DNA of 64,000 nucleotides from Motiliproteus sp036960175 (GCA_036960175.1 JBALWH010000009.1:56029-120028), one strand, 5' to 3'. Shown: positions 24,895 through 34,514, counted from the first letter of the stretch. Translations and numbers: made by a program. The notes: generated by a model not told the origin, from the letters alone.

Positions 24895-25971
24895 TTAGAC
24901 TAATGCAGCAACCACAGCATCACCCATCTCGGAGGTGGACACTTTCTGCATTCCTGCTGAAAAAATGTCAGCCGTACGCAAGCCCTGATCAAGCACTTTA
25001 CCGACTGCCGCTTCGATAATATCCGCAGCTTCCACTTCCGCCAGAGAATAACGCAGCATCATGGCGACAGAAAGAATAGTTGCCAGCGGGTTAGCTATGC
25101 CCTGCCCTGCAATATCTGGGGCCGAACCATGGCAAGGTTCATACATTCCTTTACCCGATGCATCCAAAGACGCCGACGGCAACATCCCGATAGAACCGGT
25201 GAGCATGGCCGCAGCATCAGAAAGGATGTCTCCGAACATATTACCCGTCACGATGACGTCGAACTGCTTAGGCGCACGCACCAGCTGCATAGCGGCGTTA
25301 TCTACGTACATATGGCTCAACTCAACTTCTGGGTAATCCTTAGCCACCTCTTCCATCACTTCACGCCATAAAATCGTCGCCTCAAGCACATTAGCCTTAT
25401 CTACTGAGCAGACACGTTTATCACGCTTCATAGCCGATTCGAAAGCAACCTTACCGATGCGACGAATTTCCGACTCAGCATAAACATAAGTGTTATAGCC
25501 CTGGCGCTCACCATTTTCGAGAGTACGAATACCCCGAGGCTGACCAAAATATATGCCACCTGTAAGCTCACGAACGATAAGAATATCCAAGCCCGCAACC
25601 ACTTCAGGCTTTAGGGTAGAAGCATCAGCTAATTGCGGATAAAGGATTGCCGGGCGAAGATTGCCAAACAACTCCAGCTTTGAGCGAATACCCAGCAGTC
25701 CTTTTTCCGGACGAATGGCAGGATCAATCTGATCCCACTTCGGACCACCGACGGCACCTAGCAAGATAGCATCACAATCGTTGGATTTCTCCAGTGTATC
25801 CTCAGGAAAAGGAACGCCCGCAGCATCAATTGCAGCTCCACCCAGCAAACCATCGATGGTTTCTATATCCAGATTCAGTTTGGACTTAACGGTTTCCAGA
25901 ACCTTCACGGCTTCAGCAACAATTTCTGGCCCGATACCATCACCAGGCAATACCAATACTTTCTTGCTCAT
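24895..25971 (-). CDS. leuB: 3-isopropylmalate dehydrogenase
   Basis: It oxidises and decarboxylates 3-isopropylmalate to 2-oxoisocaproate in leucine synthesis, using NAD. The 358 residues begin KVLVLPGDGIGPEIV. RELTGGIYFG and the substrate/metal motif MYVDNAAMQLVRAP, with GNMFGDILSDAAAMLTGS, are conserved. Two ATGs are in frame six bases apart. AGGA stands directly against the first (25977) but six bases before the second, so 25971 is chosen. It follows leuC and leuD. Confidence 0.97.
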   Translation of the reverse strand: MSKKVLVLPGDGIGPEIVAEAVKVLETVKSKLNLDIETIDGLLGGAAIDAAGVPFPEDTLEKSNDCDAILLGAVGGPKWDQIDPAIRPEKGLLGIRSKLELFGNLRPAILYPQLADASTLKPEVVAGLDILIVRELTGGIYFGQPRGIRTLENGERQGYNTYVYAESEIRRIGKVAFESAMKRDKRVCSVDKANVLEATILWREVMEEVAKDYPEVELSHMYVDNAAMQLVRAPKQFDVIVTGNMFGDILSDAAAMLTGSIGMLPSASLDASGKGMYEPCHGSAPDIAGQGIANPLATILSVAMMLRYSLAEVEAADIIEAAVGKVLDQGLRTADIFSAGMQKVSTSEMGDAVVAALV

Positions 25972-26008
25972 ATTCATTCCTATAAAAACGTTACGATGTC
26001 TCTACTGT

Positions 26009-26656
26009 TTATTCGAAGCTGGTAAACAACCAGGGTGCTTCGTTGCTGCGTTTGGCCTCGTACGCTTTGATCGCATCAGCGTGTTCCAAGGTCAAACCAA
26101 TATCATCAAGACCATTCAGCAAACAGTGCTTACGGAACTCGTCTATTTCGAAGCTAAATTGCTCACCGTTAGCCCGGACCACCTTCTGATTAGGCAAATC
26201 AACGGTCAGTTGATAACCCTCTTCTGACTCGACATCGGCAAACAGAACATCCACTTCCTCTTCTTTAAGGACGATCGGCAGCAAGCCATTCTTAAAGCAG
26301 TTATTAAAGAAGATCTCAGCAAAGCTAGGGGCGATTACCACCCTGAAACCAAAGTCATCCAGTGCCCATGGCGCATGCTCACGGCTGGAACCACAGCCAA
26401 AGTTCTCCCGCGCCAGCAATACCGAACAGCCGTGATAACGAGGCAAATTCAAAACAAATTCGTGATTTAAGGGACGCTGACTGCAATCCTGATCGGGCTG
26501 ACCTTCGTCTAAGTAACGCAATTCATCAAACAGATTTGGACCGAACCCGGAGCGCTTGATAGATTTCAAAAACTGCTTGGGAATAATCATATCGGTATCG
26601 ATATTAGCGCGATCCAATGGCGCGACAACGCCGGAATGCTGATCAAATTTTTGCAT
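26009..26656 (-). CDS. leuD: 3-isopropylmalate dehydratase, small subunit
   Basis: This is the small subunit of isopropylmalate isomerase. The 215 residues contain the swivelling-domain signature NFGCGSSREHAPWAL and the N-terminal LDRANIDTDMIIPKQFL. Length is usual. GAGGA is eight bases upstream of the ATG. It lies 24 bases after leuC, so LeuC and LeuD are made together for the Fe-S heterodimer. Confidence 0.97.
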   Translation of the reverse strand: MQKFDQHSGVVAPLDRANIDTDMIIPKQFLKSIKRSGFGPNLFDELRYLDEGQPDQDCSQRPLNHEFVLNLPRYHGCSVLLARENFGCGSSREHAPWALDDFGFRVVIAPSFAEIFFNNCFKNGLLPIVLKEEEVDVLFADVESEEGYQLTVDLPNQKVVRANGEQFSFEIDEFRKHCLLNGLDDIGLTLEHADAIKAYEAKRSNEAPWLFTSFE

Positions 26657-26680
26657 GGTAATTTTCCTCGTTGCGCTGAA

Positions 26681-28105
26681 TCAGCCGTTGAACTTACTGA
26701 CATCGACAAAATGACCGGCAATTGCCGCTGCTGCTGCCATCGCCGGACTCACCAGATGGGTGCGACCACCGAAACCCTGACGCCCTTCAAAATTACGATT
26801 GGAGGTAGAAGCACAGTGCTCCCCCTGCCCCAATTTATCGGCATTCATAGCAAGACACATGGAGCATCCGGGCTCACGCCATTCCAACCCTGCTGCTGTA
26901 AAAATTTTGTCCAAGCCTTCCGCTTCAGCCTGGGCTTTCACCAAGCCTGAGCCAGGGACAACCAACGCTTGCTTAAGACTAGCGGCTACCGTACGACCTT
27001 TGACCACGTCAGCCGCAGCACGCAGGTCTTCAATACGAGAGTTGGTACAAGAGCCAATAAAGACCCTATCCAGCTGGATATCGGTAATAGCCTGGTTAGC
27101 GGTCAAACCCATGTATTTAAGCGCCCGCTCAATACCTTGCTGCTTAGCCGGATCACTCTCTGCAGAGGGATCAGGAACATTAGCATCAACAGGCAATACC
27201 ATTTCCGGCGACGTACCCCAGGTTACCTGAGGCTTGATGTCACCGCCCTCCAGCACCACTGTCTGATCGAATTCCGCACCCTCATCACTGTGCAACTGAC
27301 TCCAGGCATCAACCGCCTGCTGCCAATGCTCACCACTAGGAGCAAAGGGACGCCCTTTAACATAATCGATAGTTGTCTGATCGACAGCAACCATACCGGC
27401 ACGAGCGCCTGCTTCGATAGCCATATTGCAGACTGTCATGCGCCCTTCGACAGACAAGTTGCGAATAACCTCACCGCCAAACTCCACCGCATAACCAGTA
27501 CCACCAGCGGTGCCAATCTTTCCGATAATAGCCAACACCACATCTTTAGCGGTCACCCCGGCCTTCAATTGACCATCCACACGCACTAGCATGTTTTTCA
27601 TCTTTTTGGCGATCAGACACTGAGTGGCCAGCACATGCTCAACTTCAGATGTGCCGATACCATGAGCCAAAGCCCCAAAAGCGCCATGGGTTGACGTATG
27701 GGAGTCACCGCAAACAACGGTCATGCCCGGCAATGTTGCACCCTGCTCTGGACCCACCACATGAACGATACCTTGACGGTGATCCTTCATTTTGAACTCA
27801 ACAATGCCGAATTCATCGCAGTTGTCATCCAGAGTCTGGACCTGGATTTTAGAAACAGGATCTTCGATTCCATCAACGCCGATCTCACGCTCTTTCGCCG
27901 TGGTCGGCACATTGTGATCCGGGGTGGCCAGACTGCCACTTAAGCGCCAAGGCTTTCTTGCCGCCAAACGCAAACCTTCAAAGGCCTGAGGAGACGTCAC
28001 TTCATGTAATAACTGCAGATCGATATATAGCAGCGCACTGCCATCATCCTGCTGCTTTACCAAATGGGCATCCCATAATTTGTCATAAAGAGTCTTACCG
28101 GCCAT
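26681..28105 (-). CDS. leuC: 3-isopropylmalate dehydratase, large subunit
   Basis: It isomerises 2-isopropylmalate to 3-isopropylmalate using a 4Fe-4S cluster. The 474 residues include VCGDSHTSTHGAFGA and cluster ligands in FIGSCTNSRIEDL and GCSMCLAMN. ATG 28105 is preferred because GGAG lies seven bases before it and the family starts MAGKTLYDKLW. A GTG at 28123 would add six residues. It is first in leuC-leuD-leuB and is divergent from a LysR regulator. Confidence 0.97.
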   Translation of the reverse strand: MAGKTLYDKLWDAHLVKQQDDGSALLYIDLQLLHEVTSPQAFEGLRLAARKPWRLSGSLATPDHNVPTTAKEREIGVDGIEDPVSKIQVQTLDDNCDEFGIVEFKMKDHRQGIVHVVGPEQGATLPGMTVVCGDSHTSTHGAFGALAHGIGTSEVEHVLATQCLIAKKMKNMLVRVDGQLKAGVTAKDVVLAIIGKIGTAGGTGYAVEFGGEVIRNLSVEGRMTVCNMAIEAGARAGMVAVDQTTIDYVKGRPFAPSGEHWQQAVDAWSQLHSDEGAEFDQTVVLEGGDIKPQVTWGTSPEMVLPVDANVPDPSAESDPAKQQGIERALKYMGLTANQAITDIQLDRVFIGSCTNSRIEDLRAAADVVKGRTVAASLKQALVVPGSGLVKAQAEAEGLDKIFTAAGLEWREPGCSMCLAMNADKLGQGEHCASTSNRNFEGRQGFGGRTHLVSPAMAAAAAIAGHFVDVSKFNG

Positions 28106-28191
28106 TGCTATTCTCCAGACCACGTTTGGTTCAGGGCAGCATTAACGAACTGCCCTCGGATATTGATGAGACTATGCTACGACTGAGAATC

Positions 28192-28215
28192 AAATAAAAC
28201 AAATTCATTTTATTT
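28192..28215. promoter_or_regulatory. A/T-rich inverted repeat, candidate operator of the divergent LysR gene and leuC
   Basis: AAATAAAA and TTTTATTT arms of eight bases flank an eight-base centre (CAAATTCA). It sits 59 bases before the LysR start and 87 bases before leuC. LysR-type regulators usually bind dyads in such divergent spaces. The base composition makes chance repeats common here. Confidence 0.3.
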
Positions 28216-28273
28216 ATGATTTGCATTCCAATTTGTTATAGCTTGGTTTACCCACTGCATCAAAAGGTCACCC

Positions 28274-29152
28274 ATGGATATTCACAGTCTCAATGCTTTC
28301 GTCAACGTTGCCGAAACCAGATCATTTTCTATAGCGGCGGAAAAACTCTTTCTCACCCAACCTGCTGTTAGTAAGCGCATATCGAATTTGGAACAGCAGA
28401 CTGGCTGCAAACTATTCGACCGCATCGGCCGTAAGGTATTTCTTACTGAGGCTGGTGCGACTCTGCTACCAAAGGCAAAACACATTCTGTTAGAGCTGGA
28501 AGACACGCAACGAATGCTGCTGAACCTTTCCGGCCGTGTCAGCGGAAAGCTTTCGTTGGCGGTCAGTCATCACGTCAGCCTTCACCGCTTACCGGATACT
28601 CTCAGAGCCTTTTCCAAGAGCCACCCTGAAGTAGAACTGGATCTGGAATTTACTGAATCAGAGCTCGCCTACGAAGGTATTTTGCACGGTGATATGGAAC
28701 TGGCCATTATCACCCTGTCACCCCACCCCCACGCCCAGATAGAAGCCATCCCGGTATGGTTGGATAACATGCGTTTCGTGGTCGCCAACGACCATCCCCT
28801 GACTCGGCTGGACTCAGTTAGTTTTCAAGACCTAAATCAACATAACGCCATACTACCGGACCAGAAAACCTTTACCCGGGAAATCGCCGAGCAACATTTC
28901 AGTGCTCAAGGACTAGAACTCAATGTCATTATGTCGACCAATTACCTGGACACTATTCGCATGATGGTCAGTATCGGCCTTGGCTGGAGCCTATTACCGG
29001 AAACGGTTATCGACGCTTCGCTAACGGTTCTAGAGGTTCCGACTCCAGAGATGACGCGGCCTTTGGGGCTGATTTTTCACCGAGATAGAACCCTATCCAA
29101 TGCAGCCAAGGTTTTCATTGAGCTATTAACTGTTGATAATCTTGATCATTGA
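28274..29152 (+). CDS. LysR-family transcriptional regulator
   Basis: The 292-residue protein has an N-terminal winged helix-turn-helix at about 1-60 (FSIAAEKLFLTQPAVSKRISNLEQ) and a periplasmic-binding-like co-inducer domain from about 90. AAGG lies six bases before the ATG. It is divergent from leuC, as is PA3122 in Pseudomonas, so it may control leuCDB, although no effector can be read. Alternatively it regulates only itself or the PHA genes that start 84 bases downstream on the same strand. Confidence 0.93.
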   Translation: MDIHSLNAFVNVAETRSFSIAAEKLFLTQPAVSKRISNLEQQTGCKLFDRIGRKVFLTEAGATLLPKAKHILLELEDTQRMLLNLSGRVSGKLSLAVSHHVSLHRLPDTLRAFSKSHPEVELDLEFTESELAYEGILHGDMELAIITLSPHPHAQIEAIPVWLDNMRFVVANDHPLTRLDSVSFQDLNQHNAILPDQKTFTREIAEQHFSAQGLELNVIMSTNYLDTIRMMVSIGLGWSLLPETVIDASLTVLEVPTPEMTRPLGLIFHRDRTLSNAAKVFIELLTVDNLDH

Positions 29153-29235
29153 CTGAGTTAATATAGACTTGCCTCTCGATACAGGCAGAACAGATCCGCA
29201 CCTAGCCTTTCGCACGGGCATGCCAGGAGAAGATA

Positions 29236-30216
29236 GTGGACGACGAGCAACTCAAAACGCTACAGGACTGGCTTGAAACCCAAAAGGTTTACTGGCAAAG
29301 CCTGATCAATGGTGAAGATGCTGACGCTGCTGACTGGAACACCCTGCTCGATAGCTGCCGAAAAATGGCAGAACAACAACTGCCGCCCCAAAATGCAGAG
29401 TTGGCAGAAGCTATGGCACAGCAGGCCAAAGGTTTTTGCAAGTACGGTGAGCTGCTGCTACGCAGTTTATCAAAAGAAAACGACAGCCCAAACCTAGACG
29501 AAGCCGTTTTTGAATTCAGCCGTCACCTTCAAGACCAGACGGGTGCGGCATTTATTAAACAATGGCAATTACCGGAACAACTGTCCCACTTCTTTTCCAA
29601 CCTGGGGATTAACATCCCTTCATTACCTGGTTTTCCTTTTTTCGAGCAAGGCATTCGCAATAGCCAAGATCATTTTAAAACCAAACTTACAGAGGCAGAG
29701 CAAACATTCCGAGAGTTTCGCGATGCCTTAAATGATTATGTGGAGATCCAGAAAGGTATCAACCACACCACCACCCACCAGCTACTGACGACTCTAAAAG
29801 CCGGTGAAGATCCTACTTCTCTGGAAGATCTTTATCGACTCTGGGTGGATCATTATGAAAAAAGCTATCTAGAACAGCTGCAGACACCCGGATATCAACA
29901 AACCTATAGCCGCCTAAGCAACGCCTCTTTGACTCTGCAAAAGCTCAATCATGAATATTGGGAGCAGGAATATCGAAGTTTTGGTCTAGTACCACTTAAA
30001 GACTATGACCAGTTACTGGAGCGCCACCACAAATTGAGAAAATCGCTTAAGGTGACGTCCAAAAAGATATCCCAGCTGGAACAGCAGTTGCTGGCAGCTA
30101 CTGAGCATGATCGTCAACAGCAGGCAGCAATGGCGACCAGATTAGAAAATATGGAGCTTAAACTCTCTGCGCTCTCTGGCTCCACACTCAGCAATAACGA
30201 GTCCATCGGAGAATGA
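29236..30216 (+). CDS. phaE: Class III PHA synthase subunit PhaE
   Basis: The 326-residue PhaE subunit is needed for activity and stability of the class III PhaC. It is mostly helical, with FFSNLGINIPSLPGFPFFEQG in the centre and a region around LYRLWVDHYEKSYLEQLQT typical of the 'PhaE box'. A coiled coil follows at about 265-315. The start is GTG at 29236 with AGGAGA before it. Its TGA overlaps the phaC start as ATGA, so the subunits are made in step. Sequence drift in this family is high, so part of the support is from position. Confidence 0.88.
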   Translation: MDDEQLKTLQDWLETQKVYWQSLINGEDADAADWNTLLDSCRKMAEQQLPPQNAELAEAMAQQAKGFCKYGELLLRSLSKENDSPNLDEAVFEFSRHLQDQTGAAFIKQWQLPEQLSHFFSNLGINIPSLPGFPFFEQGIRNSQDHFKTKLTEAEQTFREFRDALNDYVEIQKGINHTTTHQLLTTLKAGEDPTSLEDLYRLWVDHYEKSYLEQLQTPGYQQTYSRLSNASLTLQKLNHEYWEQEYRSFGLVPLKDYDQLLERHHKLRKSLKVTSKKISQLEQQLLAATEHDRQQQAAMATRLENMELKLSALSGSTLSNNESIGE

Positions 30217-31277
30217 AGAGGCTGAAGCTCAAACCTGCTCAAATCGCACAAGAGCTTCTTGAGTTCAACAACAAGATGCTTAAAAGTCTTGAAACTCTTA
30301 GCCAAATCGATCAAGTCGACGTGGACTGCACGCCTTTCGAGGAAATTTATCAGGAAGACAAACTGCGGCTCCGCTTCTATCCAGCCACGGGGGCTGTTGT
30401 GCAAAAGCGCCCTCTGCTAATTGTTTATGCGCTAGTCAACCGTCCCTATATACTCGACCTGCAGCCAGACCGTTCATTGATCAAATCACTAACGGAACAC
30501 GGGGTGCCAGTCTATTTGATCGACTGGGGCTACCCGGATCGTGCCGACCGCTATCTAGATCTCGATGACTATATTAATGGCTATATCGACAACTGCGTCG
30601 ATAAGGTTCTGCAACACAGCCAACAAACGCAACTGAATCTAATGGGGATCTGCCAGGGCGGCACGTTCAGCCTCTGTTATACCGCGATCAACCCAGAAAA
30701 GGTTAATCGCCTGATCACCGTGGTCACCCCTGTGGACTTTCATACCGATGGCAATACCCTGTCCCAACTGGCACAGGGTGTCGATGTTGACCTGGCGCTA
30801 CAGAGCTACGGAAACTTTCCTGGCCACCTACTAACCCAAGCTTATAACTCCTTGATGCCGGCACGGCTGGGACTGCAAAAACAACTTAGCCTACCGATGC
30901 AATTAGAGCATCGCAACAGCGCCTTAAATTTTCTACGCATGGAGCGCTGGATTCATGACAGCCCAGATTTAGCGGGCCAAGCGTTCAAGGAATTTATCGA
31001 CAACTTCTTTACCGACAACCGCTTTATCAACGGCGATTTATCCATTGGCGAAGAAGCGGTCGACCTTAGCCGTATCAAGCAACCATTGCTAAATCTGTTT
31101 GCCACCAAGGATCACTTAGTCCCCCCCGCAGCATCAAAAGCGTTGCGAACGCTGACGTCATCCCAAGACTACAACGAGCACCCCTTTAACGGCGGACACA
31201 TTGGGATTTTTGTTGGGCGCCGCTCACACCAACAGCTGCCAAAGCTGATCGCGGACTGGCTAATGAAAGGGGAATAA
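30213..31277 (+). CDS. phaC: Class III polyhydroxyalkanoate synthase subunit PhaC
   Basis: The 354-residue alpha/beta hydrolase polymerises (R)-3-hydroxyacyl-CoA. The lipase-like box is GICQGG with nucleophile C147. D300 (ATKDHLVPP) and H329 (GGHIGIF) complete the triad, at nearly the same numbers as in Allochromatium PhaC. The short length, without the N-terminal region of about 200 residues seen in class I, marks class III. It works as a complex with the overlapping phaE product and is convergent with phaR. A second, class I synthase is encoded at 59417-61141. Confidence 0.93.
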   Translation: MKRLKLKPAQIAQELLEFNNKMLKSLETLSQIDQVDVDCTPFEEIYQEDKLRLRFYPATGAVVQKRPLLIVYALVNRPYILDLQPDRSLIKSLTEHGVPVYLIDWGYPDRADRYLDLDDYINGYIDNCVDKVLQHSQQTQLNLMGICQGGTFSLCYTAINPEKVNRLITVVTPVDFHTDGNTLSQLAQGVDVDLALQSYGNFPGHLLTQAYNSLMPARLGLQKQLSLPMQLEHRNSALNFLRMERWIHDSPDLAGQAFKEFIDNFFTDNRFINGDLSIGEEAVDLSRIKQPLLNLFATKDHLVPPAASKALRTLTSSQDYNEHPFNGGHIGIFVGRRSHQQLPKLIADWLMKGE

Positions 31278-31360
31278 TAAGCAATTTGAATCTCGGACCT
31301 CAATTTCGCGACAAGATAAACTTAGCGCAACAAGGCCCGATTCATGAAAAGGCCAGGGAC

Positions 31361-31909
31361 TCAGTCTTTTTTATCAGACTCGGGTTTTCCTTCTGCAGAA
31401 GCTTTCCCTTCAGGGTTTTCAGGGTTCTGGTTCTGGTTCTGCTCGTCGTTATGGCTGAACATATTCCACATAGCCATATTCTGGCCAGCAATTTTGTTCA
31501 TCACGTTAAGCGGATTAGCAGCATCAATCATTGATTCCATCTGCTCGCGAATTCGATCCTGCTGCGAAAGAAAAGAGCCAATACTCTGCTCAAGATACTG
31601 TCGCATCATGCCCTGCATGCTGTCGCCATAAAAGCGAATAAGCTGCTGCAGCACTTGATTGGTCAGCATTCCTGCGCTTTCCCCTTCCTGCTCACTGATG
31701 ATCTGCAGCAGAATATTTCGGGTCAGGTCTTTACCTGTTTTTGAATCCTGAACTTGAAACGGTGTGTTTTCCAGCACTAGTTCCTTTACATCCTCCAGGG
31801 TGATGTAACAGCTGCGGGAAGTGTCATAGAGACGACGATTGGTATACTTTCTTAAAATACGCAAAGCTTGTGTTTCCTCTTTCGTACTCAGGCGATGAGT
31901 TATCACCAT
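31361..31909 (-). CDS. phaR: Polyhydroxyalkanoate synthesis repressor PhaR
   Basis: The 182-residue regulator has the PHB/PHA accumulation DNA-binding domain at about 18-80: ILRKYTNRRLYDTSRSCYIT, followed by LTRNILLQIISEQE. The central region LRQQMESM-type helices and a polar Glu/Asn/Gln-rich tail follow. PhaR binds both DNA and PHA and represses granule-associated genes until polymer is present. Its ATG shares one base with the stop codon of the upstream DUF6489-like gene (TAATG). It faces phaE-phaC tail to tail. Confidence 0.93.
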   Translation of the reverse strand: MVITHRLSTKEETQALRILRKYTNRRLYDTSRSCYITLEDVKELVLENTPFQVQDSKTGKDLTRNILLQIISEQEGESAGMLTNQVLQQLIRFYGDSMQGMMRQYLEQSIGSFLSQQDRIREQMESMIDAANPLNVMNKIAGQNMAMWNMFSHNDEQNQNQNPENPEGKASAEGKPESDKKD

Positions 31910-32178
31910 TAGCTTTTCTCAGTTTTATTGTTAGTTGCTTTATCTGACCCTTTATATGCGCTCATCATCTGCACCATCAACCGTTGAAACGGCTCCATAG
32001 ACGCAGCACCGGGCATATAGGGTTTCAATAAACTCATAGGGTCATAACCTTCAGCCCCTGCCTCCATTTGCTGGCGAACTCGCGCCAACAAATCACTCTG
32101 GAATTCCTGCATATCAGGGAGCCCTAGAACCTTTCGCATCTCTTCTGGGGTAACATCAAGATTGATAGTAACCTTCAT
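31909..32178 (-). CDS. Small DUF6489-like protein co-translated with PhaR
   Basis: The 89-residue protein starts MKVTINLDVTPEEMRKVLGLP, the pattern I associate with DUF6489. A middle helix (MQEFQSDLLARVRQQME), a Pro/Gly turn and an amphipathic helix (MEPFQRLMVQMMSAY) follow. The latter resembles parts of granule-associated proteins. The function of the family is unknown. TAATG coupling to phaR suggests it is a partner in PHA regulation or at the granule. The family call is from memory. Confidence 0.7.
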   Translation of the reverse strand: MKVTINLDVTPEEMRKVLGLPDMQEFQSDLLARVRQQMEAGAEGYDPMSLLKPYMPGAASMEPFQRLMVQMMSAYKGSDKATNNKTEKS

Positions 32179-32259
32179 TGCGGAACTCCGGAAAATTGAA
32201 ACCTTATCTGACCGTTATAGCAGATAACTGATTCAATGATAAGAGTCTAACGCAATTGC

Positions 32260-33408
32260 TTAATCGGTTCTCAACCACAGCCACGCAATTACCAATCCAA
32301 TCAGACTAATAGCCGCTGCAGCGATGAATGTTGCAGTGCCACCCGCTAGGGTCCAGATCCAACCACTAAAGTACGCACCAAGGGCACCGCCCACACCAAA
32401 ACCAAAGCTACTATAAAGGGCCTGACCTTGCCCTTGGATACCGGGAGGGAAAAATTGTTGCACTAGAGTAATACCCGAGGCGTGCAGACAACCAAAGGTT
32501 ACTGCATGTAAAGATTGAGCAAACAGCACTATGACCAGAGAGTCGGGGAACAGCCCAATTAGCAACCAACGCACGGCGCAGACGGCCAGCCCAAAAATCA
32601 CCATGTTGCGCAAACCGGTCCATTCCAACAGTCGATGCATGACGACAAAAACCAGCACTTCGGCCAGCACGCCTAACCCCCAGAGCAAACCTATGTCAAT
32701 TTTGTCGTAACCAAACTCAGTCATATAAATGGAGTAAAAGGTGTAATAGGGTCCATGACCAAACTGCACAATCAGACTTATCAGGAAAAAAGCAATCACC
32801 TCTGGGCGCCTAACCACTCTCAGAAACTCACCGCTAGCTACTTTGCTTTCTGTGGCCGGTGGTTGAGTAACCAGCAGCGTTGTCAGCCATATCAGTATCA
32901 TTAACGCCCAGAGCACCGGGATCAGCCAACGGATGCTAACGTAGTCAAAAAGCGCACCCAGACCCACGACGGTAACGATAAAACCAACAGAACCCCAAAG
33001 GCGAATCAAACTATAGCGAGCGCGATTAGGCCCAAGAAACTGCAGTGTAACTACCTCAAACTGAGGCAACACAGCGTTCCAAAAGAAAGTAAATGCAAAG
33101 GTGAGAAAGGCAACCTGCCAGAAACTGAAAGCCCAGAAGGCCGTGGAAAAAACCAATACTGTCAATAAGGAACCGGAGCGGATAATGCTGAGTCTGCGGC
33201 CACTTCGATCTGCCAACCATCCCCACAGATTCGGAGCAACGATTCGCGTGCCCATCAAAATGGCGACCAGCGAACCTATTTCACTGATGGTGAACCCTAG
33301 ATCCTTTAGATAGAGCCCCCAAAAGGGCACCAGAGCGCCCAGTAGGGAAAAATAACAAAGATAGAAGGATGACAGGCGCCAATAGGGTAAAGCACCCTCT
33401 GTCTTCAA
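32260..33408 (-). CDS. MFS transporter, HcaT/MFS_1-like
   Basis: The 382-residue membrane protein has about 12 hydrophobic helices. It starts with RLSSFYLCYFSLLGALVPFWGLYL and has the loop motif NLWGWLADRSGRR. This matches the 3-phenylpropionate/HcaT-like transporter branch, though this branch includes nucleoside and sugar permeases, so the substrate is unknown. It ends three bases before the aroC gene region (aroC upstream on the same strand) and is probably co-transcribed with it. Confidence 0.88.
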   Translation of the reverse strand: MKTEGALPYWRLSSFYLCYFSLLGALVPFWGLYLKDLGFTISEIGSLVAILMGTRIVAPNLWGWLADRSGRRLSIIRSGSLLTVLVFSTAFWAFSFWQVAFLTFAFTFFWNAVLPQFEVVTLQFLGPNRARYSLIRLWGSVGFIVTVVGLGALFDYVSIRWLIPVLWALMILIWLTTLLVTQPPATESKVASGEFLRVVRRPEVIAFFLISLIVQFGHGPYYTFYSIYMTEFGYDKIDIGLLWGLGVLAEVLVFVVMHRLLEWTGLRNMVIFGLAVCAVRWLLIGLFPDSLVIVLFAQSLHAVTFGCLHASGITLVQQFFPPGIQGQGQALYSSFGFGVGGALGAYFSGWIWTLAGGTATFIAAAAISLIGLVIAWLWLRTD

Positions 33409-33410
33409 TC

Positions 33411-34514
33411 TTAGGCCTGATCTGGTGATGCAGGAATAATAGGCATAGCGAGCTCCACGTCACCATTCTGACCACGCTGACGCAACAGATGATCAACAAT
33501 GACCATTGCCATCATCGCCTCTGCGATAGGTGTAGCTCGAATACCGACACAAGGATCATGGCGGCCCTTGGTAATCACCTCGATACTATTGCCATTGCGG
33601 TCAACACTCTGACCAGGGATACGCAAGCTAGAAGTAGGCTTAAGCGCAATATGAGCAACGACATCCTGACCGGTAGAGATACCGCCGAGAATGCCGCCAG
33701 CATGATTGGACAGGAAGCCTTCTGGAGTCATTTCATCACGATGCTCTGTACCCTTCTGGCTGACCACCTCAAACCCGTCACCGATTTCGACGCCTTTAAC
33801 CGCATTGATACTCATCAACGCGTGGGCCAGCTCGGCATCCAGACGGTCAAAGATAGGCTCGCCCAAACCAACAGGCACACCTTGGGCAACAACCGTCAGT
33901 TTTGCGCCCACTGAATCTCCGGATTTACGCAGCTCATCCATGTAATTTTCCATGGCCTCAACCTTATCCGGATCAGGACAGAAGAAGGGATTATTTTGAA
34001 CTTCCTCCCAGGCCACTTTCTCGGCACGAACAGGCCCTAGCTGAGACAGGTAGCCTTTAATTTCGACCCCTTTGGTTGCCAGATATTTCTTGGCGATGGC
34101 GCCGGCAGCCACTCGCATTGCTGTCTCTCTAGCGGAAGAACGGCCACCACCACGGTAGTCACGAACCCCGTATTTTTGCAGGTAGGTATAGTCTGCATGA
34201 CCGGGCCTAAAGCTATCAGCGATATTGGAATAATCCTTGGAGCGCTGATCGGTATTTTCGATCAGCAAACCAATGGGAGTCCCGGTGGTTTTACCTTCAA
34301 ACACGCCTGAAAGTATCTTTACTTCATCAGGCTCACGGCGCTGTGTTGTATGACGAGACGTACCCGGCTTGCGTCGATCCAGATCTTTCTGCAGATCGGC
34401 TTCGGTGATCTCAATTCCGGGCGGACAGCCATCGACGATACAACCCAACGCAGCACCATGACTCTCGCCAAAAGTGGTTACGGTAAACAATTTGCCAAAA
34501 GTGTTGCCTGACAT
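33411..34514 (-). CDS. aroC: Chorismate synthase
   Basis: It removes phosphate from EPSP to make chorismate, the branch compound for aromatic amino acids and folate, and needs reduced FMN. The 367-residue protein starts SGNTFGKLFTVTTFGESHGAALG, a family signature. RGGGRSSARETAMRVAAGAIA and the C-terminal RHDPCVGIRATPIAEAM are also conserved. Length fits the family. prmB lies 54 bases upstream on the same strand, as in many gammaproteobacteria. Confidence 0.97.
   Translation of the reverse strand: MSGNTFGKLFTVTTFGESHGAALGCIVDGCPPGIEITEADLQKDLDRRKPGTSRHTTQRREPDEVKILSGVFEGKTTGTPIGLLIENTDQRSKDYSNIADSFRPGHADYTYLQKYGVRDYRGGGRSSARETAMRVAAGAIAKKYLATKGVEIKGYLSQLGPVRAEKVAWEEVQNNPFFCPDPDKVEAMENYMDELRKSGDSVGAKLTVVAQGVPVGLGEPIFDRLDAELAHALMSINAVKGVEIGDGFEVVSQKGTEHRDEMTPEGFLSNHAGGILGGISTGQDVVAHIALKPTSSLRIPGQSVDRNGNSIEVITKGRHDPCVGIRATPIAEAMMAMVIVDHLLRQRGQNGDVELAMPIIPASPDQA

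Noticed and set aside
28106..28273. A leucine leader peptide or attenuator before leuC
   Set aside because: No short frame with a leucine run and no terminator with a U-tract was found on the leuC strand.
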